Under the pieces are notes generated by a model, which was not told the origin of the DNA, ran no database searches, and was given only the letters and a program-made list of their open reading frames with translations. A stretch of DNA of 64,000 nt from Seiridium cupressi (Eukaryota; Ascomycota; Sordariomycetes; Amphisphaeriales; Sporocadaceae). Position numbers and translations under genes: made by a program. This document shows positions 35,145 to 47,399 of the stretch, piece after piece; the first letter of the stretch is position 1; each line of letters starts with the position of its first letter. The DNA lies in assembly GCA_036674765.1 (NCBI GenBank), contig JARVKI010000054.1, forward strand, positions 1 through 64,000, in the 5' to 3' direction.

Positions 35145-35550
35145 CGCGGATCGCCCAATTCATACTGTCAATTCATGATTGGTTGTTAATCGCGCAATGT
35201 CTAATGCTTCATCGATTCGCAGTATAGCTGAATGGAGACATCCTGCAGATACGCGTCATGTGGCTGCACGACTTTCCGCTAGAGTTGTGCTGCATGAGAC
35301 AGATCTGCATTTCTTATCTGTGTTGAGAGCATCACAAGCTCGGATGAGTCCAAAGCTAGATCCCATATATATAATTGGTAAGTGACCGAGGCATGTATGA
35401 TAAATATGAGATCCAGAGGAGCTGGCCAATGATGCAATCTTCACTGGCTTTCACATTTTGACGTTGCTAGATTCTCGACTCGGATTTTACTTCTTCTTCT
35501 CGAAACCGCCGTTGAAGGGAGGCCAGAGCTAACATCTTATAGTGCTTGTG
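35145..35550. promoter_or_regulatory. Spacer between UXS and UGD genes
   Basis: About 400 bp separate the two same-strand nucleotide-sugar genes, so each probably has its own promoter. The part at about 35460-35520 is CT-rich on the plus strand just upstream of the UGD start. Confidence 0.4.
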
Positions 35551-37300
35551 ATGGCTAAAGATGCCCCAGAACCAGTTTCGCACATCTGCTTCATCGGTGC
35601 AGGCTACGTAGTACGCCTACCTATTTTCTAATAAACCTCGGGACAAAGCAGAGGCACTGACGTCTTTCTAGGGTGGCCCAACTGCCGCAATCATAGCCAA
35701 TCAATTTCCACATATTCAAGTAACAGTCGTTGATCGTGATGCCGGGCGTATCAATGCATGGCAATCAGACACGCTTCCGATCTCCGAGAAAGGTCTGCTT
35801 GAAATTGTTCAGGAAACCCGCGATGGAGCTGGGAAGAGTCGACGCCCAAATCTCCACTTCACTACACAGTTGGAACGCAGCATCCAGCAGGCTGATGTTA
35901 TTATGGTAAGCGTTGATACTCCGACAAAGAGGGGAGGCACAGGATCGGGGTACTGCGCGGATACTGGCAGGCTTAAGGAGGTCGTCAGGGCCATTGCCGA
36001 GTATGCCAAGAGCAACAAAATTGTGGTCGAGAAGAGCACTGTTCCAGTCGGCACTGGAGAAACGATCCGAGGCATCCTTAATGCGAATGCCAGAAATGGT
36101 GCGGCATTCGAAGTTCTGTCGAATCCCGAATTCCTAGCAGAGGGCACCGCAGTCGCAGACCTGCTCTGTCCAGATCGTATTTTGATCGGATCTCCTGAGA
36201 CTAGTAGCGGATATGCTGCTGCAGAAGCTTTGGCAGACGTTTATGCTGGCTGGGTGCCACGGTCGCGTATTATCACAATGAACCTCTTCTCATCCGAATT
36301 GTCAAAATTGGCAGCGAATGCAATGCTGGCACAGAGAATCAGTAACATGAATGCGCTTAGTGTCATCTGCGAGGCCACCGGAGCACGAGTGGAGGAAATA
36401 GCACAAGCCGTTGGCAGCGATACGAGGATTGGGCCGCACATGCTGAATTCGTCCTTCGGGTTCGGGGGATCTTGTTTCAAGAAAGACATCCGGAGCTTGG
36501 TGTATCTTTGCCGTTGTCTTGGTTTGGATGGCGTGGCCGCGTACTGGGACGCCATCCTCGACATCAATGAGCACCAGAAGTCAAGGACTATCACACGTAT
36601 TGCTTAGAAGCTTCAAGATGGGTTAAGACAGAAGAGAGTGGCAGTGCTTGGATTTGCCTTTAAGCCAGGAACCGGAGATACTCGAGAAAGCTGCGCGATT
36701 GATCTTGTTAGAGGACTTTTGCACCAGGGAGCCTCCGTCACCATCTATGATCCAGGCGTTATAGACGACCAAATTTACCAAGATCTCGGATCGGATGCAC
36801 ATAGCCCGAATCTCGGCATCTGCAATTCTGGAGAAGAGGCTTGTGAGGGGGTCCATGCCATACTAGTCGCCACAAACTGGGAGTTGTTCAGCACCAAGCC
36901 TGAAGGAAATCCGAAACAAACGACATATTTCAATGTCAATTTCACGCAGAAGTCGTATGCGACGGATTCCACCGAGACTTTGGTCGAAATGATGGAGGAT
37001 CGTGAACGCTCCCCCAGTGAAGCAAGTGAGACATCTACGTCGTCTACAATTTCCTTTTTAGGCGCAGAGAACAAGTCTTCGTACCTTAGAATTGGTACAG
37101 TAACAAGTGGCATCCCGCAACGAAACAGAAAAGGCTCCGCTGATGGGATTGCACACCAACGGCGACTGGATTGGGAATACATATCGCAAATTATGGTCCA
37201 TCCCAAGCTAGTAGTGGGAAGCAGTGAGTGTCTGGATGCTGAAACTCTCAGTGCATTGGGGTTTAGCGTCGAGATTATTGGCAGAAAATCTACGGAATAA
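35551..37300 (+). CDS. UDP-glucose 6-dehydrogenase with in-frame amber codon
   Basis: The enzyme oxidises UDP-glucose to UDP-glucuronate with two NAD+. Exon 1 (35551-35610) and exon 2 (from 35672) join to form the NAD motif IGAGYVGGPT. The active-site Cys is in FGFGGSCFKKDIRSL, and the UDP-binding C-terminal domain begins VAVLGFAFKPGTGDTRES. Codon 332 is TAG (36605-36607), between TITRIA and KLQDGLRQ, in the linker before that domain. The same frame then stays open for 230 codons to the normal-looking end at 37300. No intron can remove the stop (a GT-AG pair there would be 11 nt). It is either a recent nonsense mutation, a sequence error or readthrough. Without readthrough the 331-aa product would lack the UDP-binding domain and be inactive. 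Confidence 0.85.
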
Positions 37301-38835
37301 CAGTCTGCGAGATTTGTAGTCTAGTTATCGAGATGATGACAATGCTGAAATTCTCATAACCTAGTAATGATGAAGTATAACCACCAGTTCAACTTGCCAA
37401 TGGCATGATCGCGATGTTGCACAAGGCCAGCATCATTTGACTGTTTCGAGGAGATTACTGGGTTGAATTACTTGCTTATCCTGTGAGAGCTGCGAACGTC
37501 CCGCTCGCTCGGTAATGATTTATGCCAGCTCTTCCGGATAGGCGTCGCATGAGCAGGAGATGGCTCGGGGATAGGAATTGATCTCGAACATCCGAGCGAC
37601 GCTCGTCATTTCAGGCAACGATATCGGCCTCTTTTGCCTTCGTCTAATCCAGAGCTTATCCATGGACGCGTATTCGATACGCATGGTCCCCATTCTTCGT
37701 ACAAGCCGTTCGAACAAGACGTGCCAAGCCCCCACTTTACAGAGACAGGATATAATATTCCGCCGCGGCAGAGATGCAATTCGTCAACGACGACGTTCTT
37801 CATACCGCTGGGCCGCTGCTGGTCTATTTATGGATGTTTTGATGACATGGCAACCCGCCATCAAACGGGTGCACACGGTATGCCGACGATACGTGGGAAG
37901 AATGGATGAATCTTATTATTGTTGGGCTGAATGAAGATGCTGCCATTGCGGTGGGCTGGTGGGACTTTGCTTTGCGAGCTGCCCTGAGGCTGGCCAACCG
38001 CATTAGGGAGTTTGTGCCAAAAGGAAGTATTGAGGGAGACGAGCCGTGCGCCATGGCGCCCTTCCACATTTCGCAAGCAGTTTGCGGGAAATTTCCGTGA
38101 GAAGCTTGGCGATCCCTGTGGAACTCTAATAAGTTTTCTCGAGAGAGAGTCGCCATCTTCTGACCGCCGGTTGCGCTTCAGCTCTCAGCACTACTTCTGC
38201 GTCACGTTCAGTGCGACTCGATCACGAACAACACCATGGTATTCCTGTTCGGCCCACCAGTACGAGTTGGGACCGGGAACTAGTGACGTGCAGATATTGG
38301 GAAGAGGTACTGATTGCATGCATGACATGTCAGCCTTAAGCCTCATGGCCATAAACAAAAGCCAGTGCACCAGGCAAATGGTAAGATGGCGTGGCGCCCC
38401 ATTGGACAGTGGTTGCCCCTGGGCTGGGAGAAGAAGAAGCTTATTATCAAGCATGCATATGACCTTTCTTTCCAGCTGCACGTTACCGTCCACGCCACCA
38501 ATAGTCGCCGGCAGCATGCGCCATCGCACTTCGGAATAGGTTCAGGGCCCCACTTAGCACACGAGCGTTGAAAGGTTCGAGGTCTGGATGCAAACGCCGC
38601 CCGCTCGGGATGGATGTAGACAAGAAGCATGGCTTCTCCAAATCTCAAGGGAGACACGGGAAGTGGCTGTAGCTTGGAACGGTCGTCAAGAGTAGAAATA
38701 GACCCGGACGCCCCAAATGAACGCCTCGAGAGGTTCCCATGGACAGAGGCCTTTTTGATCCTCCGTGGACACTCGCTTTTGGTCGTGCGCTTCTTATCAT
38801 ATCGCATAATATCATAATATTGCAGCCTCTCAACC
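37301..38835. other. Intergenic stretch with weak coding traces
   Basis: On the plus strand between about 37760 and 38100 short protein-like segments occur in shifting frames, such as FVNDDVLHTAGPLLVYLW and AIAVGWWDFALRAALRLA. They are broken by stops and I cannot assign them; a decayed gene is possible. The last 150 bases before 38836 should be the tyrosinase promoter. Confidence 0.3.
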
Positions 38836-40016
38836 ATGAAGCTTTTGCTCATACTTGCCGCCTCGGTGGCCTCTGCGTCAGTTCTGATGGGGCGTGATAA
38901 TACCAGCACAGCACCTAGCCTGCCTGCCGCTGCTTTTCCCAAGTTCAGGACCATCACGCTCGACCAGGCCAAGGTTGGAATGGATCGCGACATCCAAGGC
39001 CTGCCCGCAAAACCCATAGCGAACTTGACGGCTGACCCGTCGACATTATCGACGCCCAAATTTGGTGTCTCGCTTGTGGCCGCGACCAAGAGCCAAGCCT
39101 GTCGGGCCGCTCCCAGCTACCGTTTCGAATGGAGGCAGTACTCGGCCTCTCGACGTCTAGATTTTGTCGCAGCGTGTAAGTGCCTGATGGGGAAAAGACC
39201 TTCCGGCAAGTTCCCGACAGCCACGAACCGATATGAGGATTTCGTGGCGCTCCACCAGGACGTGATGCTCAACGTGCACAACAACGCCCTGTTCCTGTTA
39301 TGGCACCGCTACTTCCTGTGGACCTTCGAACAAGTCCTCCGTGCTGAGTGTGGCTTCGACCGTAGCTTTGTCTGGTGGGACGAGACCAAGGACGCTGGCG
39401 CCTTTGCTAAGTCGGATATATTCACCAGCCCTTACTACTTCGGCAGCCTGCCCGCGCCGATAAAAGGCAACCCAGTCTGCATCAACACCGGTGAATTCAA
39501 GGGTGTATGGGCACACATCGGGCCGGGATCAACGGAGACGACTCACTGCCTTTCAAGAGGCGTTACAGAGACCAATACGGCACAGTGCAACACTAACTTT
39601 GTGAACTATTGCTTGGCACGCACTGCCTATGCCGACTTTGAGACTTGTCTTGAATATGGGTAAATTGCGATCCAACCCAAGTGAGCCATGGTGCTAACAT
39701 GTTCCGCAGTCCTCACGGATATGGCCATAACGGTATCGGGGGCGTCATGCAGGATGTTTGGGCAAGTCCTAGTGACCCCATCTTCTGGCTGCATCACGCA
39801 TTCATCGATCGCGTTTATTACGCATGGCAGCTCAAGGCCGCCAGCCGTTTTACCAGCATCGACAGCGGCGTCGATGCCAAGGGAACCAAGCTGACTTTGG
39901 ACTATGTAATTACTGTGGGCGGTATTCGCCCCGATGTCACAATCCGTGATATCCTTAATCCCCTAGGTGGAGCGGCGATTGGCAGGACAAATTTCTGCTA
40001 TTTGTACTCGTACTAA
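38836..40016 (+). CDS. Secreted tyrosinase (first copy)
   Basis: Tyrosinases are type-3 copper enzymes that oxidise monophenols and diphenols to quinones. Two exons (38836-39659 and 39710-40016) give 376 aa. The intron has a clean GCTAAC branch site. Residues 1-15 (MKLLLILAASVASAS) are a signal peptide. CuA ligands are H140 (VALHQD), H148 (VHNN) and H157 (WHRYFLW). CuB ligands are H277 and H281 (PHGYGH) and H304 (WLHHAFIDR). The protein stops soon after the CuB domain, with a TNFCYLYSY end, so it is the short secreted type without a long C-terminal lid. It converges with the P450 gene only about 110 bp away. Confidence 0.9.
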
Positions 40017-40126
40017 GGCTGGGACCGACAGGGCGAGGGAGATGGTTAGACTTTAACGTGGTGAACTGGCCAAACTTCTCTCCATGGTATCGATGGATAG
40101 CTGCTTATAGATGAATTCAAGATCCT

Positions 40127-41977
40127 TCATTTCAGAACTCTTTGTCTCAAAATGACACGAATGTCATTCACGGGTCTTTTTGCTCCTGTGCCTGGCATCA
40201 TCGCAGGTATCTCCCATCTTCCATGTGTGGGTTCAAGATCCCACACACTCATCAAGCAAGCGGCAATGGTCAAAATCTCCTTTTCGGCAAAGGTACGACC
40301 CTTGCACGACCCTGACCCGATACCCCAAGGTCGTAGTCTCCCGTACCGGGACAATTTCTTCCCTGTCTCAGCGTCGACTTCAATAAATCGTTCAGGAACA
40401 AACTTTTCTGGTTCTGAAAACACCGCAGGATCGTTCTGGATCACAGCATATGGAGCGGAGATATAGCTGCCAGGTTCAAGTTGATGTTTGTATTCGCCAT
40501 CCGTAACAGTGATCGGTTTCGCTATACGACGGATTGAAGTTGGTTCACTGCCTAGGCGAAACACTTCAAATAGGGCCGACTTCATCAGGGGACACTCTCG
40601 GTTCAACGCCGATATGTCTACTGATTCGATCCTGACAGGACCCTTCTCCGAGGACAGCCTTACATAAGGTGCCATCTCTTCGCGATACCGGTCTACGAGT
40701 CCAGGAGTTGAGTAGGCGTAGATGACGTACCAGGACAGCAATGGCTGAGTGTTGCCATTCTGACCCCAAAGAAAGGGGAAGTCCAAGTCGGCACGGTATT
40801 TGATAGGAACATTGTGTTTCGCGTACACTTTGTTTCGGTCCATGGCGACACCGACATCGGACATGTCGGCTCCAAAGTCGACGGGCTCACCTTTCTGATA
40901 TTGGTCGATGCGACGGTACAGTCCATTCATCGCTGTGATCAACCTCGTGCGTGCTGCCAAACCTTCCCGGACGAACTTGAAGGGCAGCCACGTCGGCAAA
41001 CCAACAATCAGCAACGGGAAGAGATCGTTGTCGAATCTCCAGAAGTCCTCCAGCAGGCCAGGGTTTCGTTGTAGAAAGTCTTTGCCATATAGAACAGGAA
41101 TGGCTGCGGCAGCTCCAAAATCACGCATCAAGCTCATTAGATCAGCCTCGACAGCGCCAGCCTGGTCTGGACCAGGCTGGACAATGACCTTGGTATTGGC
41201 AAAACGTTCCCAAATCTGCATGTCCTCTTTGCTACTAGCAAATGTGACCAGAGAAGACATGTTTCGGTCAATATGGCTCCGCTGCAGGGCAGCAGTCGAA
41301 GGAATTTCTGTAACAAATTCCTTCTCAACGATGGCTAATAAAGACTTCACCGCTGCATCGCAGCAAGCGAAAAATTCAGGCGAGTCATCAGACCCAAATA
41401 CGCGCTTCATCAGGGCCAGTTGTGTAGGTAAGTGCTCCAAGGTGTGATGACCCTGGGACACTACGACACCTTGAGGTTAGCAATTCCTTTTCAAAGTGGG
41501 CTTGGCAAGTTATCAGAAGTTGAAGCTCATATTCCAAGAGCAGAGACTCTCTATCAGGCAGAGGCGACTCCTAAAACTGGGTAAAAAAGAAAGGCAGAGA
41601 TAGCTCCGGAAGTTGCTTACTGAACCGGTCTATATTTGGCAGATTAATGAGGACCTGGTGTCTCTTGGACAGGCCAAACAGGGAGCCATCATAGCGGCGG
41701 AAGATCGAGCTACAGAATCATGGGATCAGAACAAAAAGTCTCGGGCAGGCAACCATCACGTGGCAGGAGCTTCAGCGTACTATATGCGGCGGCCAAGTCC
41801 TCCAGCATTGACAAGATACGTTGTCAGAGCGATTTCGAGTGGAGCCCATACGGGCAACTTGTACGATGATGCAGCGTTGAAGAAAAGCTGGTAGCATAGC
41901 AATCCCGCCACGACTGCAGCCATAGCCTTGTAGGCCACGGCTGATTCCAAGAGATTGCCGACCGGTTGATCCATCAT
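40127..41977 (-). CDS. Cytochrome P450, CYP7/CYP8-like heme signature
   Basis: Three exons (41977-41781, 41709-41621, 41460-40127) give 539 aa. The N-terminal helix AMAAVVAGLLCYQLFF should anchor it in the endoplasmic reticulum. The ExxR motif is in FEVFRLGS, and the heme Cys is in PWGIGSGSCKGR. There Trp replaces the usual Phe of FxxGxxxCxG. The I-helix has WGQNGNTQPLLSW instead of the common AGxDT, so the usual Thr for oxygen activation is missing. Both features recall the CYP7/CYP8 and related isomerase-like P450s. The two upstream introns (41710-41780, 41461-41620) were inferred from frame and branch sites. Substrate unknown. Tyrosinase, SDR and OPT neighbours hint at a shared pathway. 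Confidence 0.85.
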
Positions 41978-43111
41978 GTCGCGGTTGGTGACGTTGAGGT
42001 GGTGCAGGCAGACCGGAGGCGGGGGGAAGAGCGCAACGCACGTGGCAAACGTACTGAAGACTGTATTTTCCCGGGTTGGCAAATGGATAATGTAATGGAT
42101 GGAAGACCGGATACCAAATGGCAGATGCCAGGAATCTAAGGACGTGGAATACACGAACCGATAACTCTTCTAACGGTTAGACAGACATGGTTACCAAGAC
42201 GCTGGGACCAATGCAGAGCGGTCGACCGCTAGAGCTTTGACCAGCGTACGCTTTGCCGTATCCGATGTTAGTCGCAACGCTTTTTGCCTCGTCGTCATGT
42301 AGTTGCGATATATCAATCCGCATAATATTTGGCAATCAAACTTGAATAAGAAAAACATCTGCAAAATCTCGTTACCCAGCGAAGCAACTCTTAACGAAGT
42401 ACATTATACCTCCTTCGTTGGTAATTCTTATCCAAGTTAATGACCCAAACCAGCCTTGCAACGAAACGAAAGAACGACGAAAGATACCTCGCTAATATAG
42501 CGCAGGTATAGTGGCTTAGCATGTATTTTTAGGTCAAAGTTTGTTTCCGCAAGAATTTAGCGAATAGACCCTTAGTGGTGCAGGTTAGTGCCCACCCCCC
42601 GCCAAAGGAAGCAAGCCCAGCGATCAGCTGCTGCCATTTCAAATGGTGGCTGCTACACTAGAGCAGCAACGTTTCGTCTAATGTAGGTGATGGACGACAA
42701 TATGGGGAGAAATCCGTATATTGAGGTCCTCCGTGAGGATGATGATGATGAAGGGAGAAGGAAGCTCCCCTCTGCTGCTGTGAAGGCCTAAGACTAAGAA
42801 CCCCACTGATCCACCCTACGTGGTCTGTGCGTTCATCAGTAGGTACGCAACGTTCGTGTAATTGCGCTAACGGCCTTGTAAGGAATACAAATACTCGTAA
42901 GGCTCATGGTAAACATGGGTATAAACGCTGAATCTTCTAAACCCGACATGGTTCGAGTATACCCTTCCCCTTCACCGACGAAAATTGGGTCACCACGCAA
43001 TCCCAACGGTTTGGTCTTACCTGCCACTAGAACCCCCAGTTGTGTTGGCTGGTACTATGCCTCGTGCCTATGATTCGAGGCCAGACTGTAATCATACATC
43101 AGTTGCAATGA
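41978..43111. other. P450 / SDR divergent intergenic region
   Basis: No gene is supported. A GATGATGATGAT microsatellite lies near 42737-42752. The interval separates the P450 (-) from the SDR (+), so it may carry promoters for both. Confidence 0.45.
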
Positions 43112-44120
43112 TACTGGCTTAAGCATCTCAAAGACCACGCTCTAGCTTTCCGTAGCAAGACAGTGCTGATCACTGGTGGCGCGACTGGGATAGGAAAATT
43201 CATATCACGAAGCTTTGTTATTGCACATGCCGCACTTGTCATCATCGTCGCACGTCGAGCCGAGGTTCTGAAAGAAGCGGCCACCGAACTCGACCAGCAC
43301 GCCAAGGAGATCGGCTCGCCCACAAAGATCATTACGTATACTTGTGATGTGGCCGATGTCAATCAAATCTCTACTGTTTGGACTGGACTCACATCTGATG
43401 GCATCAGTGTTGACGTACTGGTATCAAACGCGGCCAAGTTCACTGAACCGAAGACCATGTTCGAACTAGGGACCGAAGAGATCTGGGACCAATTCAACGT
43501 CAACGTAAAAGGACCTTTCGTATTCGCCGAACAATTCTTCAAGCAGCCTGGCGAAAGCCAGAAAGTAAACCAACCAGCTCTCATTGATCTAATTGGTCAT
43601 ATAAGCTAATCCAATACTAGTTCCTAATCAATGTGTCGACTGCATCTATTCATGTGCACCAGCAACCCATAGTCATCCAGCGTCCAGGGTATACTTTGAC
43701 CAAGGCAAGTGGAACTTTGGCTTTCCAGCTTCTTGCCGATACTACACCAGCGGGTAAGGTGCAGATAATCAGCTTCCACCCCGGCTTTATATGGGCTCCG
43801 GGATGGGAAGCCGGCGGGATTACCAAAGACATGTTTCCCTTTGATGACGGTAAGATATCTGTGGAATCGGCCAACCCAACATAAACATTTACTGATCTCA
43901 TGTAGCTGAGCTGCCCGGCGCGTTTGCTGTATGGGCCTCGACCAAGGAGGCCGAGTTCCTCCACGGTCGGTACGTTTGGGCACCTTGGGATGTGACAGAG
44001 CTGGTGAACGGACCTGTTCGTAAGCGTATCAATGAGGACCCGGACTTCCTGAGAGTCGGTGTCATTGGCCTCAAAGGATCGCACACTGATATCTTACCAA
44101 CTTGGCGTCCTGCTCCGTAG
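43112..44120 (+). CDS. Short-chain dehydrogenase/reductase, start not resolved
   Basis: The protein has the classical SDR layout: NAD(P) motif TGGATGIG, the VSNAAKF variant of the NNAG motif, Ser in INVSTASIH and the catalytic YTLTK (Y-x-x-x-K). Introns at 43565-43620 and 43850-43905 join in frame, and the gene ends WRPAP at 44120. The frame is open upstream to a TGA at 43109-43111, and no ATG lies between that stop and the NAD motif. A first exon joined at AAG|CAT (43123) would solve this, but I could not find one in phase. The gene may have lost its start. The spliced coding part is at least 295 codons. Confidence 0.7.
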
Positions 44121-44485
44121 CCAGGTCGGATCAGTCAATGCTTGCTTGACTTAGATGCTTATCTTTCTAAATCTGAATCGAGGTATAGAAACAAAATGCG
44201 ATCAAAAAAACTGGCCTGGCATTTCTCAGGTAGTAATTGCAGTGAGAGATTATGTGGCTGACCACGCTTGGATGAAATCTCAGGAGTGCCGGAAACTTCG
44301 GTCGAAACCAGCTGGGGCACAACTGATGACAAACACATCATTCGGACAACATAGGCTTGGATAATTTCTTGAACATGCCGTTCAATCCTCGGCTCCGCTA
44401 GAAATACTCACTTCTACCACTATGTTACAGCTTTGTCTTTGCAACAACTATGAAGTTTCAATACCAGTATTGCGAATAGAGAACA
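44121..44485. other. Convergent 3' flanks of SDR and OPT genes
   Basis: Short AT-rich interval with no coding signal. Confidence 0.5.
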
Positions 44486-47399
44486 TTACAGAGCGTAGCA
44501 CTTCTCAACGCTAACTGGGTCATTACCCCACCAGTTGACCATGACTGTACCAGTAGTTCCAAGGAAAAGGAAGATGAACAATAAGTTTGCATTGAATCCC
44601 GTGTCCAAGGCAGCTCCACTGATGTAGGCCCACGTGTTCCAGAACGTCCGGCGATACCGGTAAAGATAAAAGTTGGTGAACGTTCCAAGGAGGATGGTGG
44701 TGAATGGACCGGTGCTCAGATTGCCGTAGAAAGTTGCTGCACTGGCAAAGAAGATTGTTGTATTCCAGAGATCGAAACGCGCCCGGGGGAACTTTTTGTG
44801 AAGCAGCCAGATCAAAGCAGGTGCGGTCGCCCCGGCCAAGAAACCGTATAACACAGGACTGAAGAACGATGATGCGAAAAGTTTCTTGGGTCCGACCAGG
44901 GCGTACTGGATGCCAGCCGTGTTGTAGCTTTTGAAGTCCTGACCAGTCCACTGGCCCAAGGGATCTGTTACTTTTCCGCTCACGTAGTCGAACTTTGTAT
45001 CGACCACCCATCTCATTACGCCGTAGTTTACTGGGAGGGCGATCATGTTGGCGAAAATTTGCATTCCAATGACGTCTCGAGGAGGGAGATGTAGGTAATG
45101 TCCGATCTACGGAAGTCTCAACAGAAAACCGAGGAGCCAATGGATGCACTTTAACTTACCTTCTGATCTTCCAGCACTGTGCGTGCATCATACCAAACAT
45201 TACCGGAGATGATGCGATATGCTAGCTGACCAAGAGGATGGCGTGAAGAACCTTTTGCCTCGGTCATGTCTCCAAAGCAGGAACACATTAGCTTGACCGA
45301 GAATTACGAAATATTGTCAACTTACATCCATATATTAGCTCGTTAAAAAAGCCGACCTTGATGCCATATCCCGACATGGCATATACAAGGCTCATCGGCA
45401 ACATAGCTGCGGCCCCAAACCCAAGGGCCACAACATAAGTCCAGGTCGGCATCCAAACTGAACCAGCTGCGACAATAGCCAGAAGAATTCCGATAGGAAG
45501 TACCGTCAATGCTACCCATTCCCTAGGGTCGTGTAGTGAGTAGCGATTCTGACCTCAGGGCCGCCATCAACTTACCATATGGTCATGCCAGGATATTGTT
45601 GGATGATACGGCTATTTATGGTTAGTCCTGACAACTGCTACAGTTTTCGTACGTGTGCGTCACTCACCTCAAACGATCCTTATGGTAATGCCCCTCTTGT
45701 TTTCTGGCCTTCCAGATAGCCCAGATCTTAGGGCCAAGGAAGAACACACACCATACGAATGACGAAATGTATGATGCATACCACTGGGTTGAACAAGATA
45801 AGCATGTGCTGACAATTGGAATACATCAAGCTTACCATAAAGATCTCCCACGTATATTGAGCGCCTGAATAGGCAAGACCAACTTCCTCGTATTTTGTCT
45901 CGTTCACACGCTGCGTGCCACTAGCATCTGTATAGACTATGACAACGTGAGTTATGATGACCGTAAAAGGGCAGGGCAGACCTACTAAGAGAAGTGAACG
46001 GATACGATGAGCCATTCTTCTGGAAGACTCCGTTGGACATAATATTATAGGTTGGTGAACCCCAAAGATTGCCGAAGTAAGCAACTGGGATTAGTATCCA
46101 TGTCTAGAGCGACTTAGCCTAATGCTTATGGCCAGTATCGGCAAGGTTTCAACTTACCGTCAGGACGAAAGCGACGAATATGGTCACTTGAACACTGTAA
46201 GGGTACGTGATGATCGTAGAACTGATGTTCGACCAATTAAGCGTGATGTTGAGCAGACCGATTCCACCGCGACCGGCACCTAGGAAGTTCGCCGTGTGGC
46301 TCTGATTCGCAAACCAGCAAAGGGGTGCCAGGGATGCAACGAGTGGGAAAAGGTATTCAGGCAAGAATTGCCAACAAAAAGTTCCCAGTAGAATAAACCA
46401 AAATACCTAGAGCTGTTAGTAAAGCCTACACTTATTATGGGTCGGCGGAAACCCACCTTCATTTGCCGCTTGGATTTAGTGATGTGCAACTCAGTCTTAC
46501 CCTGCATACTTCGGTACAAAGTGACCTGCTGCATCGATAGCGGGAAGATAAATTCAGGGTCGTCAATCAGGACCTTGCGGACTTGGAGTCGTCAGTATAG
46601 AAAAGTGACTCAAGTGCTGTAAGGCCTACCCATGGCTGCGAATGAGAACCCAAGCAACGAAGCGCCCTTTCGATCGTCAGCTTGAGGCACCAAATGAAGT
46701 TTAGTTATCATACCCATCCGAAGAATAATGCCACCGCCGGGTTCATGGTGATACCATAATATAGAGCCGCATTTGTGGGGAGATAAGCTACCATGGTTAA
46801 CAATCGCTGGTGAAATACGCTCTTGTGCTACTCACTGGCCCATTGTCCCTGACTTCCTGCATTGGCAGCAATACCAACAATTGCATGCTCCTTGATAGAA
46901 AAGGGTCCTGGATTCAGGGAAAAGGACCATCTACCAAGAGGTACTGTATAATCGGGCAAGACCCGAGCAAGAAGCCTTCCCAACGGAGCTGAGGCCAAAA
47001 TGACGAAGAATACCGGGAAGGGTGCCGTCGTCGTCCTGAAGCTGACCTCAAATGTTAGACTGGCTCATCGGTCGAGCACTTATCTACTTACTATGACAGC
47101 TGAGAGACGAAACTGCCCACTATACAGAATAGAGATGATAGTAACATGGATCGGAATGTGATCACGGGCAGAGTCGGATCATCTTCAAATCCCACGACGG
47201 ATCGAACAAGCTCTGGAATATGGGCAAACTCCTCTGTCGTAAAGTCGTATTGGGGTTCGTCGTAGGAATCGTCAAAGCTCGGGTGATAGCTCTGGCTTGA
47301 TTGATCTTTCTCTGTGACCTCCACGGGGCTGCTTTTGACATCCGGATGCAGTTGCATCACCACCGTCGGCTCAACCTTCTCGTTCGGCAAGGAAGCCAT
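44486..47399 (-). CDS. Oligopeptide transporter, OPT/Isp4 family
   Basis: OPT proteins import small peptides, glutathione or metal chelates with protons across the plasma membrane. Thirteen exons join without a frame break: 47399-47092, 47041-46836, 46787-46714, 46666-46630, 46581-46457, 46406-46158, 46103-45986, 45936-45836, 45783-45668, 45611-45576, 45522-45326, 45269-45160 and 45106-44486, giving 765 aa. The cytosolic N-terminus is acidic (residues 1-70). Family blocks include NPGPFSIKEHAI, DDPEFIFPLSMQQVTLYRSM, AYFGNLWGSPTYNIMSNGVF, SSRHPLGQLAYRIISGNVWY and LPPRDVIGMQIFAN. Many hydrophobic helices lie between them. All introns are 44-56 nt. Twelve introns in 2.9 kb is the highest density in the window. 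Substrate cannot be told. Confidence 0.92.

Noticed and set aside
36596..36610. Mini-intron removing the UGD amber codon
   Set aside because: The only GT...AG pair would be 11 nt, far below any known spliceosomal intron.
40908..41447. 179-codon plus-strand frame within the P450 gene
   Set aside because: Antisense to a P450 exon that has clear catalytic motifs.
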